Origin: Sipunculus nudus
Taxonomy: Eukaryota; Annelida; Sipuncula; Golfingiida; Sipunculidae
Length of the DNA: 64,000 bases
Assembly: GCA_026874595.1 (NCBI GenBank)
Contig: CM049306.1
Span: 107,901,142-107,965,141, forward strand
Direction of reading: 5' to 3'
Shown: piece by piece, positions 1 to 10,300 of the stretch
How the letters are laid out: each line of letters begins with the position of its first letter
Position numbering within the stretch: position 1 is the first letter of the stretch
Translations under genes and position numbers: made by a program
The notes under the pieces: generated by a model
What the model was told of the DNA's origin: nothing
Seen by the model: only the letters and a program-made list of their open reading frames with translations
Database searches by the model: none

Positions 1-347
1 TATTAAAAAGAGAATTGGACCGAGGACGGTGCCTTGAGGTACACCTGTTGTTATAGTTTTTACATCCGAAATGTATTAATTTGTGAAAACTCATAAGTAG
101 AACCAGAGGGATTAATTATATGGAATTGCTTTTGTGGCTCGTGGGTAAACGTATTGGAAAAATTTTCTCCAATTGAGGTAAAATATTCAATGAATTCGTC
201 GGCGGTGAAGTTGACAGAGTTTTTCTCGCAGCTATTTTTTGGTTGAATCACGTGTTTAAGAGTTGGCCACATTTGTTTGGAAGAGGTTGATGAGTTTATT
301 TTATTATGGTAAAATTTCCTTTTCAGTGTTCTTATTACGCAGGTCAC
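1..347 (-). pseudogene. LINE ORF2 linker and partial reverse transcriptase
   Basis: From 347 down, the minus-strand peptide has the pre-RT pattern WPTLKHVIQP, then FTADEFIEYFTSIGENFSNTF, which in LINEs precedes the reverse transcriptase fingers. It stops at 60, and directly beyond, in another frame, comes TGVPQGTVLGPILF, the palm motif that normally lies some 150-200 residues later. An internal deletion has therefore removed the fingers. The element runs off the left end of the window before the catalytic YADD box. Confidence 0.8.
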
Positions 348-448
348 TCGATTACGTAGAATGCGAAAATGGTTCCATAAGGCGGGACTGCCATTTTTAT
401 GGCAACTATTCCAGCTCTTTCACGACGATAAATTAATTGTTGAATGTG

Positions 449-1310
449 TCAAGTCATACAAGGATTTTTACGGTCACGCTTGACGCGAAAGGTTTTCAAA
501 GGTGCATGTTCATTGCAGATAGTTAGGAATTCATCACGCCAGAGTTCCCAGGCTGGGCATACATCGTGTATGTCACAAAGACAGCGTAATGTGATGGAAG
601 CTTTAATGGCTTGTCTGAAAGGACTAGGGTCGTATCGATTATACGATCTGATGGTGACAAATTTGTTTTTATCTACATTATTCTTAACATGGTAATTAAG
701 GTGTGTATAAATTATATAATGGTCGCTTAGAGACCAAGGAATAACGCCAGATCTGGAATGTTTTAATTTACAATTAGTAAAAATCAGATCGATCAAAGTA
801 GAGGATGTAGGGGCTACACGTGTTGGACATGATATTAGTTGATGGAGGTTAAAGGAGGATTCCATATTTAGTATCCTGAGCGGAATAATCTATATTAAAA
901 TCCCCTAAAATTAAGGTGTGGCGATGTTCCGACATAGCTAGTTCGATATTATTTATAAGTTAATATGGGTAATTGTTGTCAGAAGAGGGTGGTCTACATA
1001 TACACGCAATTAATACATGCATGTTATTCAAAATTACATCTACCCAGATACATTCGGAGTCATTTTCAGACAACTTAGAACAATACTCGGAACATAAATC
1101 ATTTCTGACAAGTATAGCAACTCCTCCGCCATGCCTATTTCTGTCTTCACGGTATATATGGTAGCCTGGGATATTTAATACAGAGTAAGAGATGGTTGAG
1201 TCCAACCATGTTTCACTTAGGCAGACTATGTGTACCTTAGGTGGCTCTAACAACCATGTTAGTTCATCGAGTTTAGGCAGCAGACTCCTTAAATTCAAGT
1301 GGATTATACT
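449..1310 (-). pseudogene. LINE ORF2 APE-type endonuclease domain (broken)
   Basis: The minus strand encodes LNLRSLLPKLDEL, then LSETWLDSTIS, then DRNRHGGGVAILVRND, the usual N-terminal half of a LINE apurinic-like endonuclease. A stop at 960 breaks it. The frame resumes with LILGDFNID near 890-920 (the catalytic GDFN block) and ends with the SLSDHY block (catalytic Ser-Asp-His) at about 735-750. The enzyme would nick the target DNA for target-primed reverse transcription. Two frame breaks make this copy inactive. Confidence 0.85.
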
Positions 1311-1499
1311 AAGTCCTCGGTTGTTATAAAGCTTCTTTAAGTAAGAATTAGATATACTGTTAAAGTCAGGCGCGTCGGCGGCGTTATTTAATTTAGAGAA
1401 GCAGATCAGATTATGATTCGGAGAAATGGACGTAGATCATAACACCGAATCATCCGACACTTCTGAATGTGATGAAAGAAAAATTGCCATTAAAATAAC

Positions 1500-1965
1500 A
1501 TCCTGTATGTTTGACCTGAGGGCTTTGTTACCTTTCTTATTCAGGTGAAGTTGGTCAGATTTAAGAATTGAGGGGCCAAGGTCATCGTTTTATCAAGAGA
1601 GACCATCCATTTTTGTTTGCATAGAGTTCAAGGGCAGCATTTATTAGTTTGATTCTTCTTAAATAAACATGTGAGGGCCGTTGAATGATCGTGCTCATTG
1701 TGACATGTTTGACAAAGGGGTTCTGTTGAATAACTGTTTCGAGGTTTCGGAATTTGCGGATGGTGATATCTGCGCTTTCATGGCTGACATGGTTGGTGCC
1801 TATATGTATTATAAGGTATTTAGATTTTATAGATTTGATCTTTTCAACTGCATGTTCAAACGTGTATGCACTAAAGTCCACTGTTATCTGTGCTTTGGTT
1901 GATGCAGAGAGGGAAACAGAGTCAATGCTTTTGATCATTGAGTCTACAAGAACAGGTACATCAGT
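1500..1965 (-). pseudogene. LINE ORF1 esterase (SGNH hydrolase) remnant
   Basis: On the minus strand the peptide VPVLVDSMIKSID marks block I of an SGNH hydrolase. It keeps the Asp-Ser pair but has Val where Gly of the GDS motif belongs. About 60 residues later YLIIHIGTNHVS supplies block III (G-x-N). After a stop and frame change near 1582, SDQLHLNKKGNKAL gives the block V D-x-x-H pair at about 1510-1550. The order and spacing fit the esterase of CR1 ORF1. The changed block I Gly, the internal stop and the frameshift make it nonfunctional. Confidence 0.7.
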
Positions 1966-2270
1966 AGGCTGTCAGTAGTCTGATTTGACGATGAGACCGT
2001 TCGAGGTTGGGATGGGACGTAGTCGGAAATCAAGTCTGTTACGTCATCACCGACGGCCGAGTCGAATTAGGGCTTAATTACAGCTGACATATCATCCTCT
2101 GAATACAATTGTGACTGGTTTAAATATTGCAGGAGTTTATCACGAGGCTGAGAGTCATCAGGCGTATTGGTTATGTTTTGTTCGTGAATCGAGTTACAGC
2201 GACAATGATAACAACAATGAGTGATTTTCGTGTGCATGTCTATAGTTTGTTGCAAGTTTAGGTTCATCTC

Positions 2271-3274
2271 TTTTTTTTTTTTTTTTTTCTCTCTCTTTTT
2301 TCTCTCCCTCTTTGGATGTCTCAGTATTACTAAATATTTATTTATAACGTTCTTTTTCATCATCGACATCCCTCGGAACAAGAAAAAAAATTACAAATCT
2401 TGTGTTTATAACATGAACATCTTCACTATTGCAAGATTTAAAATACAATGTTTCAAGTTTTTCTGACAAAGTACATACATATATATATATCAACAAAAAG
2501 GAGTTAACAAGAGAATTTTATAAAATTGCTTATATTGCTACCTGTTTGTACTTTTTCAAAGACAAGTGCATATGGACCATGTAGACGTATTTCTGCCGAG
2601 AGGATACCAACCGAGTATTGGTGAAGAGACTTTTATTTTTTTTTACAACAATTATAATTATATCTCGTTCTGTCGATATATTTTCAATATCATTGGAAAC
2701 AAACATTTAATTTAATAAGAACAACAATGTTATTTGTAGATTTAACTGGTTTGGTCAGATCAACATAATATTTACCAGATCCGAATAAAAATTTAATTAT
2801 ACATACATACGTATATATACATCCATGAAGGATCACGCGTTCACATTTATATATATATATATACCCATATATACACCCAAATATATACACACATATACAT
2901 ACACACACATGCACATACTCTTACCTACATATTTATACACATTTCAAAATTATTTACAGCTAATTCTCAAAATTCTTCACTCTTTAAAAAATATTAAGTA
3001 GGTTACCCCACTTTTGTTTATGAATATATATTTTGTTATTTTTTTCAGCTAGTCTTCTTTCCAATCCTTCCAATTTCTTAACATGTGATATATATACAGT
3101 GAAAGATGGAAAATTACCCGATTCTTTATTTTTAAAAATTACATATTTTTGTAGCAATATTAACAAATCTATTATACGTTTATTGGCATGGTCTTTGTCA
3201 CTTCCTGTATATAAAAGAAGCGGAGTCAGTGCAGGCATGTTTATTCCAGCGTGTTCTGCCCACTGACTAATTTG
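2271..3274 (-). mobile_element. Retroposed insert nested in the LINE, with A18 tail and 11-base target duplication
   Basis: The 11-base string AGGTTCATCTC occurs at 2260-2270 and again at 3275-3285, exactly bounding this block. Next to the left copy lie 18 T (2271-2288), so on the minus strand the insert ends in a poly(A) tail. This is the signature of target-primed retroposition. The minus-strand frame from about 3268 to 2984 encodes a tail with GSDKDHANKRIIDLL, then KNKESGNFPSF and LEGLERRLAEKNNK. That looks like the C-terminal end of another LINE ORF2, so a 5'-truncated LINE is the best guess, but the family is not certain. The insert splits ORF1 between PHD finger and esterase. Confidence 0.8.
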
Positions 3275-3318
3275 AGGTTCATCTCAATCAACAATTCGAT
3301 TTTAGGGGACAGAGACTG

Positions 3319-3689
3319 TTACACACTGGGTATCTTTCTGCACGCATGGCACGTCCATATTCCTTGTGTTGCGTCGCTCTCACCAACACACACGGGGTGG
3401 TACCAGACCATACAAATGCAGCAACGAACCATGGGTTGGTCAGCGTACTCTCTGCCGTGGTGGCATTGTTCCGTGCAGTGAAATTCTCCGGTGAGGCTGT
3501 TTGACGGTTTAGTTGGCATTGACTCTTTCTTTTGTTTATTGTTTCTTGATTGCCGTTTGCCCCGTTTCGTTTGCTCCGCTTCGGTTGGCTTGCTTGGGCA
3601 CGAGCTTCGTTTTGGCTTAGAGGTTCTGCGAGGTCTTTTGTTGTTTTATCTTTATCGGATTGTTGTTGGTTTTGAATGTCTGAAGACAT
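3319..3689 (-). pseudogene. LINE ORF1, N-terminal part with PHD finger (frameshifted)
   Basis: The frame opening with MSSDIQ at 3689 runs through a basic, Ser/Gln/Lys-rich stretch (KRSKRNG, NKRKSQ), then passes into another frame near 3510. There a Cys/His cluster follows: FHCTEQCHHG, then MVRCCICMVWYHPVC and GIWTCHACRK. That spacing is the Cys4-His-Cys3 pattern of a PHD zinc finger, with the usual aromatic residues before the His and the W before the last Cys pair. The two frames must be joined by one frameshift, so the copy is a pseudogene. In CR1-type elements this domain sits in ORF1, upstream of an esterase, as it does here. Confidence 0.75.
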
Positions 3690-4480
3690 TGTACAGAAGA
3701 GTTGTAAGGGCGGTGGTGATTTCAAAGGGATTGACGATATGGTCGATTTGAGGCCGGCGGCCAAAAACGACGGCGGCCGAAATCGACCTAGACCATTTCG
3801 AATAGCGAATTGTGCACTTGTGGATGCGATACAACAGTTATCACCACATGAGGTGCGACATGGTCAGAAAGAAAGAGAACACTGCGCCGAATCCAACCGT
3901 AACCTCCACACAAAGATGACATCTACTGGTCATATGATGAACCAATCAACAATTGTTAAATTTAAAACTTTTGGAGGGATTTGCATGCATATGGTGTTTT
4001 TAATAAACTTCTAATTGATTTTTTTATTAGTCTATAAAACACCTCATCAGTATATCTGTTGGTATAAATGCATGGTTGATGCATGAATCACGTATTATCG
4101 TCAGTCCCTCCAAGTGCATGGTCTTGTTAATGTTCATATTTACGATATATTACACCGCGAACTGGGTCCAAAGGTTTGTCAAAATACAAAATATGCATAA
4201 AGATAGACTACTTTGGTTATTTTTGTCAAATTTGGAACTGGTGTTGCTGAAACACACAGCTATTTAAGTTTCAGTTCTTATTTGTAACAGCCAGATTTTA
4301 AATGCGCACAAGGGCGGCCAGAGAATTGTCGCCGGCTGTACCTAGGTGGCGACTCTGCATTAGAAGATTAAACGGTCACACCTCTTGATCAAGTTAAAAT
4401 TAAAATAGCTTGGTTTTGTGATAAGGCTAGACTAGGGAAAGCAAAGACCTGTTTATGTTCAGTTTTATAAAAATTTCATT

Positions 4481-4481
<1 letters not shown>
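3690..4481. other. Non-genic stretch upstream of the LINE
   Basis: No domain, exon with paired splice sites or RNA gene was recognised here. The first part (3690-3900) may be the 5' untranslated region of the CR1-like element, since it is GC-richer than what follows. The remainder is AT-rich. Confidence 0.4.

Positions 4482-4524
<43 letters not shown>
4482..4524. repeat. (CT)n microsatellite
   Basis: Uninterrupted CT dinucleotides, about 21 units. Confidence 0.98.
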
Positions 4525-4527
<3 letters not shown>

Positions 4528-4677
4528 ATCGATTAGATACTGTGCACTCTTAAATATGTAATACTGTTATTATTATATATAAAACAAAATGTTAGCTTTT
4601 TTTATAAAGGTTCTTCATATTTGAATCTTATCACAGATAAATTAAAGATTTGTTGTCCACATGTTGTTTTCCTGCAG

Positions 4678-4790
4678 ACTCAATCACCGACGTATCCGTG
4701 GCCACGGGACAACAGAACCATCACAACACCTCCACCAATACCGGACATTCAGGGCACTGACAAGTCGCTCCTACCCGGGTCACCATCTTA
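4678..4790 (+). other. Candidate Pro-rich coding exon of an unidentified gene
   Basis: A pyrimidine-rich acceptor (ttgttttcctgcag) is followed by 113 bases open in frame 1 and then a consensus donor GTGAGT. The frame reads TQSPTYPWPRDNRT, then TTPPPIPDIQGTDKS and LLPGSPS, a Pro/Ser/Thr-rich peptide like the cytoplasmic tail of a receptor or adaptor. Read without splicing it ends in TAG at 4789-4791, so it could also be a last exon. About 100 bases on, at 4877-4990, lies a second Pro-rich open stretch, but no acceptor there joins in phase. It could be a lone exon of a plus-strand gene, a relic, or chance. The product is not recognised. Confidence 0.35.
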
Positions 4791-5273
4791 GTGAGTACCT
4801 GTATACTGTCACAGCACCGCTATCCAACTTTCTCCCAATCCCCATAATGTCAGTCAATACATGTGTATAATCCAGGTATTAAAGGGACTCAGAGGCTGTC
4901 CACAAACACCGTGTACCCTCCACGGGCCTCCAGGTCTGAGCCAACTCCAGATTATAAAGACGTTTCAAGAAAAAAAAAAACACCATAAAGTTTCCTGAAG
5001 CTTCGTAAACTTGACGTTATTTGACGATAAGTAAAAATGACCATGCTGTGGCGCCACATGACGGTCAGATGATAGAATGAGTGACGTAAACCATGACGAG
5101 CCGTTGGTTGTAACAGACATACGACACACATCGGTACTGACAGGAGTTCATCAAGATTTGCATAAGAAAGTGTCCAGTTGGTGGTGGATCATCACGTGTT
5201 TGTTGTCAAGGCAGCAAGCCGCATGGAGTAGCAAGTGGCGACATCTATGTAATGAGATATGAACTATTCTTGC

Positions 5274-5305
5274 CTATGATAGGCTTGCGATCATATCCAC
5301 AAATT
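5274..5305 (-). CDS. Gene A last coding exon
   Basis: Acceptor gtttctctacag is followed by AA TTT GTG GAT ATG ATC and on to TAG at 5276-5274. This completes the loop-4 Glu and adds FVDMIASLS, matching the EFVxMM tail of calmodulin. The phase agrees with the preceding exon, 3.4 kb away. Confidence 0.82.
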
Positions 5306-7340
5306 CTGTAGAGAGAAACAAAAAGAAAACATATACAAAAATAATATGATCGGAATGTTGTATACATAAATGGACCATTAATTAAGACAACGGCATAATC
5401 CGATCGAGTCCTCAGGCCCGAAAATTGTTCTATTTTTATACATTATGGCCAAAAAAGGTTGGTTTCTGAGCCAGCGCCTGAGCCTCGCCTCAAATATCTT
5501 TGTTATAATTTGACAATAGAAAAATACCGATTTCGAGTTTTAGGCGCTCGGACATTTCTCCCAAGAAGAAATAATAAATTAAAGATAAAATAATAAAATT
5601 CGATGAACGATCCATTTATTATGTTTTTTTGCTGTTAAGCAAAACAGTTATATTAATATTATATTATCCCCGATCGTGTATGGAATATTACGGAGCCCGG
5701 GAGACGACATGGTGAAAAATATTTATTATTTCGTGCGCACGAATTACTAATCCGTGCCCACGAATTACTAATCCGTGCGTACGAATTACTGTTCCGTGCG
5801 CACGAATTACTAATCCGTGCACACGAATTACTAGGTGTGAAAAATATATTTCCAAGGTGGAAAAAAATATTTATTAATTCGTGCGCACGAATTACTAATC
5901 CGTGCGCACGAATTACTAATCCGTGCGCACGGATTAGTGACCAATGAGAACAGCTCTCTTATGTTGCTGGCTCAATGCTCATCGGCTACTAATTCGTGCG
6001 CACGAGTTATTAATTCGTGCGCACGAATTACTAGCCAATGAGAAGCAAGCACACATCGACTCTGTCTAGGCACAGGCTGGCAGTTTTAGCGGGCACACAC
6101 GGTTGTCAAAATGGAGCCCAGCGCCTTCCGACAATTCCATGACTTCCTACCTTGGAAAATTCGGAGCTCTGTATATTGAAAATAGAAAGGGCTTTAAGCG
6201 ATTCTTAAAGAATATAAATATAAAACTCACAGACCCAGTTGCCGTGCATGATGGAAAATTTCTAAGTAAGGCTTTCTCTGGTAAAACAAAACAACGAACC
6301 TTATAATCGTTGGGGCATAATGGGCACATTATTATAGACAAAGCCGATCAGGCTGAAATTTTTAACAGTTATTTTGCTTCACAAAATAACTACAGTTACA
6401 GTTCTCAACCGCCATTGACGATGATGCTAAATTGCAAATAACACATAAACTAGGTAAAATGAACTTCACAGAACTTCTCATGTCATATTTGGAATTCGCT
6501 TTCCTGACAGGAACACATAAACATGATATGTTTGAAAGCAAATAAGCTTTTGGAAATTTTGAAAAAATTATAAATTCCATTTCTCTATGAAAGTTTTAGA
6601 TCGTATGTACAAATCATTAATACGTTTAGTACTGGAGTGTGGTGCTTTAATATTTAACAATTGTTCTGTCAGACAGTCATACCAGCTGGAGATTATACAA
6701 CGGAAAGCATGTTTAACATGTACTGGAGCGCTCTCGACTTCCAGCACTGGAGCTATGGTAAACGAGTTATCAGGGTCAAGTATAAAAATAAGAAGAGAGC
6801 TGGCTATACAATCCACATTTTATGAAATGAATAACGGACTAGCTCCAGATTATCTGCTAATATATTAACTCAAACTCTGTCTCATGCTCAGCCCTATACA
6901 GTCCGCGCAAATCGCATTTGCTAAAGATACCGAGGTTCACACGGAAAGACTGTCGCTTTTCTTTCCTTCCAATTTTCTTTTCTTTCCTTTCAATAGCCTG
7001 CAAACTTTTGAACAGTTTCCTATAATTCAGTCTACTTCAATCGATTCCTTTAAGGAAAATGTTCGTGACAATTTAAACCCTGCCCCTCCAGAAATATACA
7101 GTTATTATTGCGACAAACATCGTCAACATGAAATTATCCATACTCGGTTACGATTAGGTGCCAGTTACTTAAATCAATACCTATTTTCACTTGGAAAGAC
7201 TGATGGTTATAATCTAATTGATATGCTCGATATGGACTGAGACGTTTATTTTTATTGTATTACGCCTACCAGTAATAATATATGTATAAATATCAGTGTA
7301 TGTGGAATGTCAATCTGTATTAACGTATATTATGTATCTA

Positions 7341-7395
<55 letters not shown>

Positions 7396-10300
7396 TATTG
7401 TGTGTGAATATATGTGCACTTTTCTAATCTGATCATTTATATATACATATATATATTCATGTTAATTTTTCACTTTCTTTTAATTTAGATGCAGGAGAGC
7501 AGTTGCATTAGCCTTATCGGCTACTTTGTTATCCCATTGAAATAAATATTTTCCCACCTTGCAAATATATTTTTCACACCTAGTAATTCGTGCGCACGGA
7601 TTAGTAATTCGCGCGCACGGATTAGTAATTCGTGCGCACGAATTAATAAATATTTTTTCCACCTTGGAAATTTATTTTTTCACACCGAGTAATTCGTGCG
7701 CACGAATTAGTAATTCGTGCGCACGAATTAGTAATTCGTGGCCACGAATTAGTTATTCATGCGCACGGATTAGTAATCCGTGCGCACGAATTAATAAATA
7801 TTTTTCACCATGTCGTCTCCCGGGCTCCGTAGAATATTCATAGAAAACCTTCAATAAAAAGGTTAACGATTTCGCTCGCCAGCAGTGATTTACGAAAAAG
7901 CGCCTTTTTTCCTCTTTCCATGTCTTTGACATGGTCTCTGTCATTATATTGAAGATAATCACATAAGAGGAATGATGTGTTTTATGATTTCAGGTTTTAT
8001 TAAACTGGTGTTTATATTTAGGATACGTCATATCCTGTTTTACAGGGGGACGAGAAAGCAGACCGAACTGTCTTGCTTTGTTAACGAAGCGGTTGGTACG
8101 CCGGACTTGTGCGCCACCGACATGGGTTCGAAACCGGGATCAGCCCAATGTTTTCCTCTGAACAATTGGTCTTCGTAACAAAATGGGGACTCGTCAAACG
8201 TGAGGTAAACTTTGTGGCCCAGGGAATAGGCTCACCAAAAGTGTGACTCCTGGGATAATTAACCTTGTTCTATTATCTGATAGCAGAACGCTCTTAAGAG
8301 AGGGTGTGTTATGGGGTGACATAAAAGCGGACCGAAGCGACCGCTAGTGAAGCTAGCTTTTCTGGCGAAGCGGTTGGAACGCCGGAAATAGGCGCAACTG
8401 ACATGGATTCGAATCCGGGATCGGCCCAATATTTCTCCTGATTAATTTGTCTTCGTAACACCTATCTTTAAAAAATATGAGAGCAATCCTTTGTTACTAT
8501 GTTGAAAATTCCCCTCTGCTACTTTAAAAACTCGCCGTAGGATGTCAATCGTTTCTTTTCTGTACATAGAATGATACGCAAATCGGCTCTGGAACCAGGA
8601 TACTTTATACATGTGATCCTTATGAACAATCTCTTTTGACTAGAAGTATTACTGAACTGGCCAGCCGCTTTAACCTCGTCATAAGGTATTGAGTCCTTAC
8701 AGAGACATACACAAATCAGGAGAAAATTCTACACCATGGATACCTTCCCAGCTGACGAGTCCATCTTTATCTTTGTCCGCCATCCTGATCATCTCCTGTG
8801 CCTCTTCCTCCGTCATCGGTTCGTCCATGTTCGCCAACGCTCGGCGAAGTTCGTCACTCGAGAGGAAACCGTCGCCATCTTCGTCAAACAGATTGAATGC
8901 GTGACGTAACTCATCCGGGGAATCCTCGTCACTCAACTTCCGGCGTAAAATCATGATAAATTCTTCGAAACTTATGTCTCCGTTACCTAAAAACAGGAAA
9001 AAAGTCTTGTTTACAAATTTATTCAATTATAAACAGGTATGATCCGATCAACTGTAATTTGGTTATTTCTATGCAGTTGTAACATTTCTCGCTTGTAATT
9101 TCTGTTTAACTTCAGCTATATAGACTTTCTAAACAAACATTATGTAACGGAATTGTTAGAAAACCTAAGAGTCTTTGGCATCTGTAACCTGCTGGTGTTT
9201 TCTCTTATTATATAAAAATAATAGCAAATGGGGATTTTGGAAATCTGTCCGCGTGGATATGTAAGCCGGTCTTTCAATCTATCGGCTAGTCAAATCAGTC
9301 AGTCTGTCTGTCTTTGTGTCTAGATATCTGTTTGTCTGTCTGCCTCCCCCTCCTCTCTCTCTCATTCATTCTCTTTGTACGTGTTTACCGTCACTGTCCA
9401 TCTCGGCCAGCATCTTCTGCAGCTCAGTGTCTGATGGATTCATCCCCAGTGACCTCATCACTGTCTCCAGCTCCTTAATGGTAATGGACCCGTCCCCGTC
9501 CTTGTCGAACAGAGCGAATGCTTCCTTGTACTCTGTGACACCAAGAATGGTTATACATATATGTAACAACAAAATTAACGAATAGATGAAAGCAATGTCT
9601 TAACATATTCATGGATGGGGTTCAGTAGAGACGAACGTATATCGTCAATATTGCAAGGGTTTGCATTCTTCCGGAAAATAGGTATTTCTTCCCTTTCCAG
9701 GGAAATTAAGGAAATTTCCGAGAAGTAAAGGAAGTTAGGGAAGTTTCTGGGAAGAAAAGGAAGTAAGAGAGAAATTACTGACCTTTCCAAAAAGTTTTAG
9801 TAAACAATTACAAATACACATTTAACAGAGAATCACAGAATAATGCATTATACAATTATTCATTATTTACACATTGTTATTTATATTCTATACATTGATT
9901 TAGACTGAAATTTTATCAAATTTAATTTATTAAAAAAGTAAAACTGACAATATGAGAACAGCAACACTGACACTATGCCTCACTCATTATGAATGAAACA
10001 GATTAGTTCCATCAGTGTTTTTTTATTCTTGTCCAAAAAAGTCTACTCGCAAAAGGTTTACTGCATGTTTTCTGTTTTGTCTCTATGCACTGATTTAGGT
10101 TATGCCCTATAATGTCTGCTGGATTTGATCTACCAGTAGTGGGGTAATAATCAGTTGTTTCCTACATTTCTAAAATTCCTAGGTATATCTGATAAACATA
10201 TAAATATTAACTAACCATTGAGTAATAATTAATGAAGCTGCTCGCAACCTTAAAGTTTTGATAATCATTCATAGCTGAATAGATTCCCACATGTTCACAA

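Larger units (their letters stand above)
1..3689 (-). mobile_element. Degenerate CR1-like non-LTR retrotransposon
   Basis: Read on the minus strand, this stretch carries in order the parts of a CR1-type LINE: an ORF1 with a PHD finger (about 3330-3450) and an SGNH esterase (about 1510-1965), then an ORF2 with an APE endonuclease (about 449-1310), the linker before the reverse transcriptase (60-347), and a reverse transcriptase palm motif GVPQGTVLGP (about 10-45). PHD plus esterase in ORF1 is established for the CR1 group. The copy is dead: frames shift several times, the fingers of the reverse transcriptase are missing between 60 and 45, and a second retroposon interrupts ORF1 at 2271-3274. 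The 3' part lies beyond the left edge. The exact 5' end was not found and is set at the ORF1 start candidate. Confidence 0.85.
5681..7842. mobile_element. Inverted-repeat element with palindromic GTGCGCAC arms
   Basis: The left end (ACGGAGCCCGGGAGACGACA, 5690-5709) recurs in inverted form at the right end (about 7811-7830). The arms match in inverted orientation for roughly 250-300 bases, including TGGTGAAAAATATTTATTA and the words GGTGTGAAAAATA and CCAAGGTGGAAA. Each arm holds an array of palindromic units. The middle carries a broken LINE fragment and an AT microsatellite and no transposase, so the unit is nonautonomous. GAATATT flanks both ends and may be the target duplication. Because AATATT is its own reverse complement, the inverted repeats could instead extend outward through it. 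The element sits in gene A's last intron. No superfamily can be assigned from sight. Confidence 0.8.

Noticed and set aside
2690-2914. 74-codon frame rich in Tyr, Ile and Cys
   Set aside because: It arises from TATA/CACA simple repeats inside the nested retroposon.
5729-7794. CRISPR-like regularly spaced palindromic repeats
   Set aside because: Units are nearly contiguous palindromes with no unique spacers, and the DNA is animal. They belong to transposon arms.
8045-8460. Two functional tRNA genes
   Set aside because: A and B boxes are present but no full cloverleaf or acceptor stem could be drawn; the two share long non-tRNA flanks, as SINEs do.
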